The notes beneath the pieces were generated by a model, which saw only the letters and a program-made list of their open reading frames with translations, was not told the DNA's origin and searched no databases. Below are positions 20,623-30,666 of a stretch of DNA of 64,000 nt, piece after piece; position 1 is the first letter of the stretch, and every line of letters begins with the position of its first letter. The translations under genes were made by a program, and so were the position numbers. The DNA is from Phytophthora colocasiae (lineage: Eukaryota > Oomycota > Peronosporomycetes > Peronosporales > Peronosporaceae): NCBI GenBank assembly GCA_018806915.1, contig JAGKQI010000028.1, positions 682,001 through 746,000 on the forward strand. Reading direction: 5' to 3'.

Positions 20623-20899
20623 GAAAGTCGGACACTATCAGTAGTCAGCACGCACGTGCCCTGCCACGCGCCTACATCAGCTGTTGAAGTTCCTCACTTG
20701 CTTCTTGTATGCTCATGCCATCCCTCTCCGATTCGATCGCAGCTAGTATCACTTTTAACGTCCAGTATCGCAAGCACTGGTTGACACTTCAGTTCTGGAT
20801 TCGTCGGGTAACGCCACCAGAGGTTGACAACAACCTACACTTCCCCAACCATCTTCCACTGCGTGTTCAAGGGCAACCAGTACAGACACAAGCAGCAAT

Positions 20900-22366
20900 A
20901 TGAGCTCCCCCGCCGACAACGTGGAGGCTGTGCAGCGCATCACGCGACGGATCGATGCAATCGGCGAGCGTGACCCGGGCGTCGTCATGGGCCTTTCATG
21001 GTACTACATCAAGCTCATCCTGCTCACGGGCTTCGGCTGGGCCATGGACTCCATGGAAACGTTCATCTTCACGTACTGCGCTGCTCTCATCCGTGAGGAC
21101 ATCCCTCAGAGCTCTCGCCAAGCCTCGTTCCTGGGTGGCGCTGTCTTCGTCGGTTCTTTCATCGGTTCGTTCCCATTCGGCACGCTTGCAGACAAGTATG
21201 GCCGCCGTCCTATGTTCATGGTCACGCTCGTGCTCTTCCTCGTCGGTCTGGGCCTTTGCGCCGTTAGTTGGGACGTCACTTCCATCACCTGCGCCCGTAT
21301 CATCTCCGGTATTGGACTCGGTGGCGAACTGCCCGTGGCCTCTACGCTCGTGCAGGAGCTGTCCCCCAAGAAGACTCGTGGCAAGATCATTGTCTTGCTC
21401 GAGGCATTCTGGGCTGTGGGTTGTATGCTGGCAGTTGTCATGGCCTTTGGCGCTGCTCCAAGGATCGGTTGGCGCGAGACCTTCTTCATCTGCTGTGCGC
21501 CAGTTCTCTATGCCATCGTCATCCGCATGTACATCCCGGAGTCGCCTAAGTGGCTAGCTAGTGTCGGCCGCTACGACGAGGCTGTCGCCATCGTTGAGTC
21601 CATTGAACGCGCCCACGGTATGGATCCGTACGACCCCAAGTCAGAGGTCGAGAGTGCTGAGCCGCTGCCGCCTGCCCCACCTCAACTCCCGGAGTCTCAC
21701 TTCAAACGGATTGGCGTGCTCTTCCAGCGCCAGTTCCGCGTGCGCACTACCGTCTTGTGGACGCTCTGGTTCGGTATCTCCATGTCGTACTACGCCATCT
21801 TCATCTACCTGCCGACACTCATCTCGCTCAAGGGCTACAACATGAACGGCCAGTGGGAGACCATCCTTATCATCACGGCGTTCCAGCTCCCTGGCTACTT
21901 CGCTGCTGCTGGTCTCGTGGAAATTCTCGGCCGTAAACAGACGTTAGTTATTTTCCTCGTTGGCTCGTTCGCGTCTGCCATTGCAATGGGCTACGTCGAT
22001 GCGTCAAAGGTCCCTGTTATGGTGACTGGATCCTTCACGTCGTTCTTCATGCTGGGTGCGTGGGGCTGCGTGTACGCGTACACTCCTGAAAATTACCCGA
22101 CGGCCATTCGCGGTATGGGAGCTGCCTACCCTTCGGGTTTCAGCCGTATCGGCTCCTTCAGTGGTCCGTACTTGTGCGCCTCCATGTTCGGTGACTGGAA
22201 CGTCTCCCTTGAAGCCATCATGTGGGTGTTTGGTGGACTGCTCATGGTGGTGGCAGCTATTGTGCTGTTCTTTGGCTACGAGCCGCGCGGTAAGAACGTC
22301 GAGCTGTACGAGGATGACAGCACTGAGAAATCCCTCGCATTCGAGGCCGTGCGAACGCCTAACTAA
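20900..22366 (+). CDS. MFS transporter, SV2/sugar-porter-like, 488 residues
   Basis: A complete ORF from ATG at 20900. A predicted cytosolic N-terminus of about 40 residues precedes about 12 hydrophobic segments in two halves of six, separated by a hydrophilic loop at about 240-265 (Pro-rich PPAPPQLPESHFKR). The MFS signature after TM2 is present as GTLADKYGRRPM, and a related LGRKQ occurs in the second half. Length and layout fit the sugar-porter/SV2-like branch of proton-coupled or facilitated transporters in the plasma or endomembrane; substrate cannot be read from sequence. No intron. The gene is convergent with the acidic hypothetical gene on its right, with stops 180 bp apart. Confidence 0.9.
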   Translation: MSSPADNVEAVQRITRRIDAIGERDPGVVMGLSWYYIKLILLTGFGWAMDSMETFIFTYCAALIREDIPQSSRQASFLGGAVFVGSFIGSFPFGTLADKYGRRPMFMVTLVLFLVGLGLCAVSWDVTSITCARIISGIGLGGELPVASTLVQELSPKKTRGKIIVLLEAFWAVGCMLAVVMAFGAAPRIGWRETFFICCAPVLYAIVIRMYIPESPKWLASVGRYDEAVAIVESIERAHGMDPYDPKSEVESAEPLPPAPPQLPESHFKRIGVLFQRQFRVRTTVLWTLWFGISMSYYAIFIYLPTLISLKGYNMNGQWETILIITAFQLPGYFAAAGLVEILGRKQTLVIFLVGSFASAIAMGYVDASKVPVMVTGSFTSFFMLGAWGCVYAYTPENYPTAIRGMGAAYPSGFSRIGSFSGPYLCASMFGDWNVSLEAIMWVFGGLLMVVAAIVLFFGYEPRGKNVELYEDDSTEKSLAFEAVRTPN

Positions 22367-22545
22367 TTAGTAGTAGTGCGTTGCACTTCACCGCTTTTTT
22401 TGATAGCGGTATGTTTGCATACAGTTAAGTTTAATCGAAGGAATGAAGAATGAGAGAAAGAGAACGTAAATACCAATGCTTTCGAGCAGTTTCCCCACAT
22501 ACTACATGTAAACTTATCATCTTCCACCTTGCACCTCCAAGTACT

Positions 22546-23529
22546 TCAGCTACAACCCGTCGCAGTCAGGTCCGGGAGCCACCACATTGGCTTTAATCCT
22601 CGTTTCACCAAGAACTTCCGTCCACGAGGCCAACGTTTCTTCACCATCAGCTCCAAATACTGCCCATACAGATTTCTGTCCTTCAGAAACAACGTGCGAA
22701 GTGGGAAGGGCTCAATACGATACCACCAGCCTTCATGCGGCGTATTAGTCAAAAACTGGGTAAACTTTTCCTCCAGTCGATCCACCAGGTCCGTCGCCAG
22801 CTCTTGGAAGGCGCGTTGGGCCCGAGTCTGTCGCCATTTGCGACGGTAGTACTCGGTCGAGCCTGGTAGTAGGGGCTGCCAGAAGGATCGTTCCCACACA
22901 GCACGACCATTCACGCGCCAGAATTCGTCCCAGCGCAAGAAGAAGACGTCAAACGGATCTTCTTCTCGCTTGAAGTCGAAGGGAACCTTCAGACAGCGGA
23001 ACACAAATCGCCAGGGCTTCTTGGCCTCGATCTCCTCCATGTTGGAACGGATCATTCCGTCGATTTGGTCCACCGTAAGAAAGTCAAACGCCAACGTCGA
23101 CGACGGTCTTGGAGCGCTACGCCTCACCAGATGCTTGTGGGATGAGTCGCTATCCGAGTCCTCGTCACTCTTCGTGCCTCCCTCTTCTTCCTCCTCCTCC
23201 TCCGATGATGATGATTCTTCAGACTCTGTATCGGATTCCGAGTCAGCCAAACGGCTGAGGCCAACGGTTGGGCACAAGTCCATTGCTGCTCCCGAGATCC
23301 GAGAACTTCGCGTGACGACAGGGTAGTCGGTCTTGGCCTCCTCTTCCAGCATGTCTTCATCGTCGTCATCGTCCGAGGCGATAGCGTTCATAGCATTAAG
23401 CAAAGCAGTCGACGACGGACCATTCTCTCCATGTGTCGGAAGACAGGTGACGCTCGGAGGACAGGCTTGCACGTAGAAGCCTCCTCCAGCGAGGTAAATA
23501 ACCTCACCCACGCGTCGACGAACCTCCAT
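22546..23529 (-). CDS. Hypothetical acidic protein, 327 residues
   Basis: ATG at 23527-23529. The first third is disordered, with an Asp/Glu run (ASDDDDDEDMLEEEAK) and a Ser/Glu low-complexity block (ESEESSSSEEEEEEEGG) like CK2-target regions. From about residue 145 the protein becomes globular and rich in Trp, Phe and Arg (KPWRFVFRCLKVPFDF, FFLRWDEFWRVNGRAVWERSFW, YYRRKWRQTRAQRAF). I recognise no domain family; it is probably an oomycete-specific protein. On the minus strand a CTCATTTC sequence about 50-60 bp upstream of the ATG resembles the oomycete initiator. Intronless. Confidence 0.8.
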   Translation of the reverse strand: MEVRRRVGEVIYLAGGGFYVQACPPSVTCLPTHGENGPSSTALLNAMNAIASDDDDDEDMLEEEAKTDYPVVTRSSRISGAAMDLCPTVGLSRLADSESDTESEESSSSEEEEEEEGGTKSDEDSDSDSSHKHLVRRSAPRPSSTLAFDFLTVDQIDGMIRSNMEEIEAKKPWRFVFRCLKVPFDFKREEDPFDVFFLRWDEFWRVNGRAVWERSFWQPLLPGSTEYYRRKWRQTRAQRAFQELATDLVDRLEEKFTQFLTNTPHEGWWYRIEPFPLRTLFLKDRNLYGQYLELMVKKRWPRGRKFLVKRGLKPMWWLPDLTATGCS

Positions 23530-23998
23530 TAGTCTTTAGCTGTCACTTGCTTCGGAGATTGATGGAGAATTCAACTCAATTCCGAAATGAGTGACGGATA
23601 TTTCACCGCTCGCGACGTGAAGGGCGCGACTGAAGTTCTCGTAGGAGCAGAAAGCGTCAATCAGATAGGTCATGCTTTGATGGATGGAGAGAGACTGCCC
23701 GCTGGGCTCGTTTGAACACTTGATCAACCCTTAACGGCAACATGACGGGGAGATGCAAAGGTAAACGACATGAACGCCGTCGTCTTTTGCCTCTGCTGCT
23801 CAACGGGAAATGGCAAGTGAGACGAGCCGCATTTTGACACCAAGACGCTCTTGAGCTGTTCGAAGACAAGCCGCCGTACAAAATCCACCGACCGAAGTGT
23901 GGGTGCGAACGTGCCTGGATCGCCCTTGCCCTGATTCGCAAGCGAGACTCGCGCTTTGCTCAAGCGCCTTGGTGAGCCTTACGGTAAGACTCTTGCCA

Positions 23999-24029
23999 GT
24001 CAGGGATTCACGGTCCGTGAATCCCTGAC
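23999..24029. repeat. 31-bp near-perfect palindrome
   Basis: Arms of 15 bp (23999-24013 and 24015-24029) are perfect complements around a single t. The arm begins gtcagggattcacgg. A further partial copy (cgtgaatcacgg) follows directly. Such structures occur at transposon ends or as footprints, but no paired terminus or transposase was found nearby. Confidence 0.9.
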
Positions 24030-24838
24030 GTGAATCACGGACGGTGGGCGCGGCTGCGGAGATCTTGCCCTTGGTGGCACAGTCAAGCCATTGCACTGCA
24101 ATTTGCAGACCAGTGGCGGCCGATTACGAGCTGCGGGATACTCTTCTTGACCAGCGTGTTCATGCGCAAAGCTGGTCGCGGCCGTAGCTGTCTCAAAAAG
24201 AGCATAATGCCGATCTCCTTCGCCTGATAGTCGCCAACCACACATTATTATTGCCAAGCAACCTTTATCTACATTTTCAGTGGAGTCGATCGACTCAAGT
24301 GGCAAGTTAGCGACCAGCATTGCAAGGCGGCGATCGGCGAGCATTGAGGTGCCTGCTGTGGCTTCCCCGCACAAAATGGACACCGATTAAATTCCGCTGT
24401 CATAGCATAACTTTGAAACTCCTCTACCTAATGAACTTGCATAATAGCAAACTTATGGAGTTTCGTCAAAAACATACTTCCTATTTAAACAGACCTACGA
24501 AACAGCACGCTTACGATCCGCGCTCTAGCAGCCGTTATCCGGCGCCATCATCGTGCGACAGTCAGTTCAGATGAGCTTTCGTGCACACCAATTTGAAACG
24601 TCTCGGTTTCAGATAACCTTTCAAAGTAGATTGCAACATTTATCATCTTTGTGTATGTAAACCTTGTTTTTTCACTTCAACCTGCTAAACTCATTCTTTA
24701 TCAAACGTTGTATTTTACCGCCTGTCTCTGCAGCGGTTTGGGCTGGATTTTGCCAGCTGTTTGCTGGGTACTGGTACCTTGTACCATTCACCCTCGTTCT
24801 CGTTTTCGCCCCACAAAACTCCCATTGCATATTAAAAG

Positions 24839-24863
24839 GGAGAGAGAGAGAGTGAGTGAGTGA
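24839..24863 (+). repeat. GA / GTGA microsatellite
   Basis: The run gggagagagagagagtgagtgagtgag lies 90-110 bp upstream of the flippase ATG, in its probable 5' UTR or core promoter. Confidence 0.85.
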
Positions 24864-24951
24864 GAAGTCTCTTCTTCTTCTTGACGAACGCCTTGCCTTG
24901 CCTTTTGAGCCTGGTAGCGTAGACTTCCCGTCCCTATTTCCCTCTCACCGA

Positions 24952-27900
24952 ATGGACGCGGGCGCCTCCCAGCACCAGGACGCGTACCACCAGCTGCAGA
25001 CGTCGCGCGCCCAGCAGCAGCCGCAGCCTCCCGCCAGCTCTTTAGTTGCGAGTGCGGGCTCCTTCCACACGGGCCAAACGCTCAATAGCACAGCCAACAC
25101 TGCATCGGCAATCGACACAGGACCGCGCAATATGGCGCTGAGAGGAGCGGACATCACGGCCGCCAGTAAACGGGACGAGTCAGCGGACTTCCGCGTCGTC
25201 GCTCTACCGGCTACTCAGAGACAGCGTAGACAACAATCAGGAGCTGAAGGGGCCAATGCACCCCCGGAATTCTGCTCCAATGTGGTGATTACGTCCAAGT
25301 ACACGACATGGAACTTCCTGCCTCTGTTTATGCTCGAGAGTTTCCGGAAATTGGCCAACGCCTACTTTTTGCTGGTTTCCATCCTCCAGTGCATCAGGAG
25401 TATCAGTAATACCAACGGTCTACCATCCAATCTACCGGTTCTGGTCTTCATTCTGGCTGTGGATGGAGTGCTAGCTGTGATTGAAGACCGCAGACGACAC
25501 CTGGCAGATAAAGAGGCCAATTCGGCCCAGTGCCACGTACTGAAGGAGACGTTTACAGGCACCAACGACGCACTCAACCGAGCTGGAGGAGTGGACGACC
25601 CAGACATTGCATTGATGCACTGGGCAGCTCTTACTGTTGGCTCTGTGGTGAAGCTCCACAACCGAGAGACGGCTCCTGCTGATCTGCTGATTCTAGCTGT
25701 TGCAGAGCCGAATCCAAGTGAACCTGCAGGTATCTGCTACGTGGAAACCAAGAGTCTGGATGGCGAGACGAACCTCAAGTTGCGTCACGCCTGCGACGCC
25801 ACGCTGCACGTGCGGACGGCGGCTCAAGTGGCTGCTCTCGCAGGTCAGCTACGGTGTGAGAACCCCAACAAGGCCATTGGTCGCTTCGATGGTACTTTAT
25901 CCGTCTCGGAAGGAACCAAAGCGGCAGAGGCCCACCCTCAGCCGATCGCCATCAAGAACGTGCTGCTTCGTGGCTGCCAACTGCGTAACACAGACTGGAT
26001 CTACGGCCTCGTGGTAAACACTGGTCCGGACACGAAGATCATGCAGAGCGCCACTGCCACCCGACCCAAGTGGAGCTCCATTAACATGACGGTGAACAAG
26101 ATGATCATCTGGCTCTTCCTGCTGCTGTGTTTCCTGTGTATCATCGCCACGACGGTGCAGGTGATCTGGCTCAACAGTAATATTGACGAGAGCTGGTACC
26201 TGGACTGGTCCCCCAGCATCACGAGCCAATGGTTCATCGGCTTTGGCTACTACTTCCTGCTCATGTACCAGATGATTCCTGTGTCGCTGTACGTGACGAT
26301 CTCGATGGTCATGTTCATTCAGGCCATCTTCATGACGTGGGACCTGGATATGTATTACGAGGAAGCAGACGTACGTATGATCGTCCGATCCATGGGACTG
26401 AATGAGGAACTGGGCCAGATCTCGTACGTCTTTAGCGACAAGACTGGCACGCTGACCTGTAACGTCATGGAGTTCCGCAAGTGCTCGATCAATGGCGTGT
26501 CATACGGTACAGGAATGACGGAAATTGGCCGCGCTGCGTTGCGCCGAAAGGGTGTCGCGGTGCCAGCTGAGGCGGAGCCGGACCCAGCGACGCAGCGTGC
26601 CAAGATCCCGTACGTCAACTTTGAGGATGCGCGGCTGTTTAACGCTTTGGAGAGGCCTATTAATGACGACACGCCGAACCGAGAAGCCGGGTTCTTCTTG
26701 CACCTGAGTTTGTGTCAGACTGTCATCCCTGAGGCGGTAGAAGGCAGCAACGAAGTGCGCTTTTCGGCCTCGTCACCTGATGAGCAGGCGCTGGTGTCGG
26801 GTGCCAAGTTTTTTGGCTTCAGCTTCGAATCTCGTGGCTTGGGTGTTGCCCGCGTTCGTGTGAAGCGCCCAGAGCTGATTCGCCGCTATGCGAACGGTGT
26901 GACTGGCTCCAATGCTCTGCTAGAGTTTAAGATCTTGGATGTTCTGGAGTTCACGAGTGACCGTAAGCGCATGTCAGTCGTGGTGCAGTACCCCAATGGA
27001 GAGTACTGGGTGCTCACGAAGGGTGCCGATAACGTGATCTACCCCATGCTGGCGAAGGGAAAGAGCGACCCTGAGATGATGAAGGAGACGATGCGTCACT
27101 TGGAGACCTTTGGGGACGATGGACTGCGTACACTGACTATTGCGCAGCGTCGTGTGGATGAGAAGGAGTATCTGAACTGGAGCGCGCGCTTTAAGGAGGC
27201 TAACTCGTCTCTGGAAGAGATTGACAAGCGTAAGAACGGCCAGGACAACCAGATCGACAAACTGATGACGGAGATTGAGCGCGACCTGGAGCTGCTTGGC
27301 GCTACGGCTATTGAAGATAAGCTTCAGAACAACGTGCCCAGCTGTATTGCCAACCTCATGCGTGCTGGCATGCGCGTCTGGATGCTGACCGGTGACAAGC
27401 AAGAGACAGCCATCAATATCTCATACGCCTGTCAGCTCATGGATAATGACATGCAGCAGTTCGTCTTCAACTGTGACTTGTACCCCACCAAGGACGCGAT
27501 CTTCTCGCATCTATCCGAGGCGAACGCGCTGGTTCAAGGAGGCAGCGGCCGTCACGCCGTGGTAATTGACGGAGAGTGCCTCGAGCTAACCCTGGAGGAC
27601 GATAGATGTCAGCACGAGTTCCTTTCGTTGGCGATGGCCTGTGATGCGGTAGTGTGCTGTCGTGTATCGCCCAGCCAGAAGGCCGAAGTGGTAACTCTGG
27701 TTCGCACTGCCAACAAGAAGGCTAGGACGCTGGCTATTGGAGACGGAGCTAATGACGTGGCTATGATTCAGCGTGCGCATGTTGGTGTAGGTATTTCAGG
27801 CCAAGAAGGTATGCAAGCTGTGAACTCGAGCGACTACGCTATTGGCCAGTTTTACTTCTTGGAGAAGCTTCTGCTGCACCACGGTCGGTTGAATTACAAG

Positions 27901-29070
27901 CGCATGTCTATCCTTGCTGGTTACATGTTCTACAAGAATATCGTGATGGTGCTGGCGCAGTACTTTTACATGTTCTGCACGGGCTCGTCTGGCCAGAAGT
28001 TCTACGGAGAGTTGGGCTTCCAGTTGTACAATATTTGCTACACTTCGCTGCCTATCATCGTGCTGGGCGTGTTCGACTACGATGTACCTTTCGAAGTGAG
28101 CAAGCACTTCCCGGAGCTGTACCTGGTGGGGCCTCGCATGGAGCTGTTCAACAACTACACGTTCTTCAAGTGGATCTGTAGTGCTGTGTACGAGTCGGCT
28201 GTTATCTTCGTGTTTGTGGTGTACGCTTTCAACGAGAACCTCTCCAATGCTGGTAGTGCTCCGATGGTGCAATACGGATTGCTAGCGTTCACTATGGTAG
28301 TTTTGGTGGCCAACATCAAGCTGTGCATGCTGCAAATGTCCTGGAGCACATACGGAGCCGTGTTGTGGTTCGTGGGTGTCATTGCGTACTTGCCGCTTAC
28401 GCCAATTATTTCCAGCTACTGGATCTCCATGTTCTCGACCGAGTATGGCAGTTTCCAGAACACCTTAGGGCAAGAAACGTATTGGATGGTGATCCCGATC
28501 TGCTTGGTCGTTTCCCTGCTCCGTCACTACACGTGGACAGCTATTTGCCGCCGGTTTTACCCGCTTCCGTGGCAGATTGTCCAGGAGCAGTATGTGCTAT
28601 ACAAGGGCAGGGATCCGCGGCAGAACCGCGCCATGTCTCGCATCGACATCGAAGCTGGCGGGATCCCAGTGGTCAATGGCTTGCTCCAAGACAACGAAAC
28701 TGCCTACGTCAACTCGTCGTCGCCTACTCGCGGCTACAATGCGGTAAGTTTTGCTTGTATAGTCTCTGGTCTGTCGTATTCATTGTCTGACTGTTCACTC
28801 AATTTCTCACAGGCACAGGCTCAGTTCGCCGGCAAGACTCGAGGATCTGGTAGTGGATTCGCCTTCAGTTACGACCCTCAGACTTCTCTAGCCGAGAGTT
28901 ACATGTCCACACATGACGTGCGTCAATCCGCATCGGCTATGAACGATGCAGAACACCGTGGTCGGAGGTCCAGGGAAGACTCTCGAGCGTCCGACTACGA
29001 GTCGTCTCGTTCGGCAGCGGTCGTGGACTCCACGAAGGGCTCGTCGTCTACGACGGGGCTGTTCGTCTAG
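24952..29070 (+). CDS. P4-type ATPase, phospholipid flippase (one small intron)
   Basis: An ATG at 24952 is chosen because the open frame before it begins only with GTG. After removing the intron at 28744-28812 the product is about 1349 residues. P4-ATPases flip aminophospholipids from the outer to the inner leaflet of plasma, Golgi or endosomal membranes, usually with a CDC50 partner. Seen here: the P4 N-terminal segment (NVVITSKYTTWNFLPLFMLE), actuator motif DGETNLKLR near residue 270, phosphorylation motif DKTGTLT with Asp496, nucleotide-binding KGADNVIYP, the hinge motif GDGAND at about 930-935, and a C-terminal block of membrane spans. The N-terminal 80 and C-terminal 120 residues are disordered, Ser-rich. 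Length is typical of the family. Confidence 0.95.
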   Translation: MDAGASQHQDAYHQLQTSRAQQQPQPPASSLVASAGSFHTGQTLNSTANTASAIDTGPRNMALRGADITAASKRDESADFRVVALPATQRQRRQQSGAEGANAPPEFCSNVVITSKYTTWNFLPLFMLESFRKLANAYFLLVSILQCIRSISNTNGLPSNLPVLVFILAVDGVLAVIEDRRRHLADKEANSAQCHVLKETFTGTNDALNRAGGVDDPDIALMHWAALTVGSVVKLHNRETAPADLLILAVAEPNPSEPAGICYVETKSLDGETNLKLRHACDATLHVRTAAQVAALAGQLRCENPNKAIGRFDGTLSVSEGTKAAEAHPQPIAIKNVLLRGCQLRNTDWIYGLVVNTGPDTKIMQSATATRPKWSSINMTVNKMIIWLFLLLCFLCIIATTVQVIWLNSNIDESWYLDWSPSITSQWFIGFGYYFLLMYQMIPVSLYVTISMVMFIQAIFMTWDLDMYYEEADVRMIVRSMGLNEELGQISYVFSDKTGTLTCNVMEFRKCSINGVSYGTGMTEIGRAALRRKGVAVPAEAEPDPATQRAKIPYVNFEDARLFNALERPINDDTPNREAGFFLHLSLCQTVIPEAVEGSNEVRFSASSPDEQALVSGAKFFGFSFESRGLGVARVRVKRPELIRRYANGVTGSNALLEFKILDVLEFTSDRKRMSVVVQYPNGEYWVLTKGADNVIYPMLAKGKSDPEMMKETMRHLETFGDDGLRTLTIAQRRVDEKEYLNWSARFKEANSSLEEIDKRKNGQDNQIDKLMTEIERDLELLGATAIEDKLQNNVPSCIANLMRAGMRVWMLTGDKQETAINISYACQLMDNDMQQFVFNCDLYPTKDAIFSHLSEANALVQGGSGRHAVVIDGECLELTLEDDRCQHEFLSLAMACDAVVCCRVSPSQKAEVVTLVRTANKKARTLAIGDGANDVAMIQRAHVGVGISGQEGMQAVNSSDYAIGQFYFLEKLLLHHGRLNYKRMSILAGYMFYKNIVMVLAQYFYMFCTGSSGQKFYGELGFQLYNICYTSLPIIVLGVFDYDVPFEVSKHFPELYLVGPRMELFNNYTFFKWICSAVYESAVIFVFVVYAFNENLSNAGSAPMVQYGLLAFTMVVLVANIKLCMLQMSWSTYGAVLWFVGVIAYLPLTPIISSYWISMFSTEYGSFQNTLGQETYWMVIPICLVVSLLRHYTWTAICRRFYPLPWQIVQEQYVLYKGRDPRQNRAMSRIDIEAGGIPVVNGLLQDNETAYVNSSSPTRGYNAVSFACIVSGLSYSLSDCSLNFSQAQAQFAGKTRGSGSGFAFSYDPQTSLAESYMSTHDVRQSASAMNDAEHRGRRSREDSRASDYESSRSAAVVDSTKGSSSTTGLFV
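28744..28812 (+). other. In-frame intron of the flippase gene (69 nt)
   Basis: The intron begins gtaagt and ends ttctcacag, with a pyrimidine-rich 3' end. Its length is 69 nt, a multiple of three, and it has no stop, so it looks like coding sequence if ignored. Translated, it gives 23 residues out of character with the flanking hydrophilic tail. Splicing joins YNA to AQAQFAG in phase 0. Confidence 0.8.
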
Positions 29071-29346
29071 CTGCTGGGAGATTTTCAGATACACTATCAT
29101 CACCGACGCTCGTACTGCACAACGTCGAAGCTCAAGAAGGTGGAGGGCACTCGTTCCCTCTTTCCCCCATTGTCGTGAGATTTTTTAGCTTTTGTTTTGC
29201 GTGTGAAGCTGCGAATTGGGAGCACCAGATCGTTGAAAGTCGTAGAGGAGCGCTGATGGCGGCATGTACAAAGTCTAAACGATATTAAAATGGTCCCGAT
29301 TTCTACAGTACGATAAGCTTTAGTGATCTATTAACAAGTTGACTAT

Positions 29347-30666
29347 CTACCACAACATCAAGGCGAGAGTGAGGCCCAAGACGCCAGCGATTGAGCTGTG
29401 AGCAGCAGCAGCAGCAGCAGCATTAGACTCTGCCGTCACATTTGGTGGTACAGTATTGAGCGAGTTAATAGCGGACGTGCCGCTCCCAGCTTCTTCCGAT
29501 CCTGCTTGACTTGAATGTGCTGGTTCGTAGTTCCAATCCACTAAGGACGCGGGACGAGAGAAGCTGCAGCCATCGGCGTATTTCATAGGCACGTGCAGAC
29601 ACGAATTAGAAAAGTAGGAGCTCACCACATCCACGATGGAACTGGGTAGGAAGTCTTGGAGAACTGGGAAGACATCAGCACCACTTACACACTTGCCAGA
29701 GCCGAAAAGCGACTGCAAGTCGATGCCGTAGGACTTCGAACTGTTGGCTGCAAGGGGTAAAGCATTGATCCACGTCGCGAACCGATCCAGAGCCACAACG
29801 CAACCACTGCTTGTGTACTGGTCGCTTGAAACCGCTTCAACTGCGTTGCCGTCTGTGTCAGTGTACGCTTCACCCTCGGCCTTCAAACACGCTTGATCAG
29901 TAGGAACTTGCAGATCTTGGAGTAACGCAGCAGCTCGGTCAGCTGACGTAGTGTTGGCCACCTCCGCAGAGCTCTGTAGGAACGTGTAGCCACAGCGCTG
30001 TGAGCTGGTGCCGTTGAATGCCGGCGTCTGCGTCGCGCACAAGACGTCGCCCAGAAGCTGCGCCATTTTGGTGTACTGCCCTGTCAGTGTGTAGTCAAAG
30101 AGTGAGACGCTCTCACTCTCCCAGGCAGCACAGCAGCCGTTCGATGCTGTGGATCGTAGCGTGGCGAGGGAAGGCATCAACTGCGACCGAAGACACGGGA
30201 CGAAGCCATTTACGTACAAAGAGCACATTTGCTCCACTTCTCCCTCATCCACAAGGCCCAAACCTTCAATAAACGTATCTGAAGCTCCACTGTCACTGCT
30301 GCTTAAGGCGAGAGAGAAATTCCCCATCGCGTACTGGACCAATGGCACATTGAGCATCTCCAAGGCGGCGGCGCATGTGTCGACGGCTGTGCTGTCGGAC
30401 ATCGCTTGGCCTAATAAAGTGCCGTTCATATTGGCGATGCAGGAGCTGCCGGCATCCGATATGAGGAATTTCCTGGCTGCTGAATCGCCCAAGAGACCCA
30501 CCAACAGGTTGGCGTAGTCGTCACCGATGACGGCGCGTAGAGGCTCCAGAACTGGCGGATTTTCGTCCGAAAGAGAAGCGGAACATGCCGACACGAGCTT
30601 CGTCTCTGCTGCCGCTTGGTCGACCAGCAAAAGCGGCAGCAGCAAGGAGAACAGCGAGGCGAGCAT
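29347..30666 (-). CDS. Secreted, cysteine-rich, probably GPI-anchored protein, 439 residues
   Basis: ATG at 30664-30666. A clear signal peptide (LASLFSLLLPLLLVDQAAA) is followed by an extracellular region with many cysteines and N-glycosylation sequons (for example NMNGT, FNGTSS, ANTTS). The C-terminus has an Ala-rich stretch, encoded by a gca microsatellite near 29401-29420, followed by a hydrophobic tail (SIAGVLGLTLALMLW), the layout of a GPI-attachment signal. Residues 20-230 and 230-380 may be two copies of a similar Cys pattern, but I did not align them. No enzyme motif and no RXLR motif were seen. It is probably a cell-wall or surface protein. Convergent with the flippase, divergent from the deacetylase. 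Confidence 0.85.
   Translation of the reverse strand: MLASLFSLLLPLLLVDQAAAETKLVSACSASLSDENPPVLEPLRAVIGDDYANLLVGLLGDSAARKFLISDAGSSCIANMNGTLLGQAMSDSTAVDTCAAALEMLNVPLVQYAMGNFSLALSSSDSGASDTFIEGLGLVDEGEVEQMCSLYVNGFVPCLRSQLMPSLATLRSTASNGCCAAWESESVSLFDYTLTGQYTKMAQLLGDVLCATQTPAFNGTSSQRCGYTFLQSSAEVANTTSADRAAALLQDLQVPTDQACLKAEGEAYTDTDGNAVEAVSSDQYTSSGCVVALDRFATWINALPLAANSSKSYGIDLQSLFGSGKCVSGADVFPVLQDFLPSSIVDVVSSYFSNSCLHVPMKYADGCSFSRPASLVDWNYEPAHSSQAGSEEAGSGTSAINSLNTVPPNVTAESNAAAAAAAHSSIAGVLGLTLALMLW

Larger units (their letters stand above)
23530..24951. other. 1.4-kb region without a supported gene
   Basis: Short ORFs on both strands show no recognisable domain and overlap one another. The region holds the 31-bp palindrome at 23999-24029, AT-rich sequence from 24370 to 24720, and the probable 5' flank of the flippase gene from about 24650, including ttgcatattaaaaggg and a GA/GTGA microsatellite at 24839-24863. 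Confidence 0.6.

Noticed and set aside
23536..24383. Possible transposase remnant around the 31-bp palindrome
   Set aside because: Translated both strands by eye; no DDE, BED finger or hAT dimerisation motif was found.
24856..24951. GTG-started N-terminal extension of the flippase (32 codons)
   Set aside because: It has no ATG and lies in a microsatellite and UTR-like region; eukaryotic initiation is expected at 24952.
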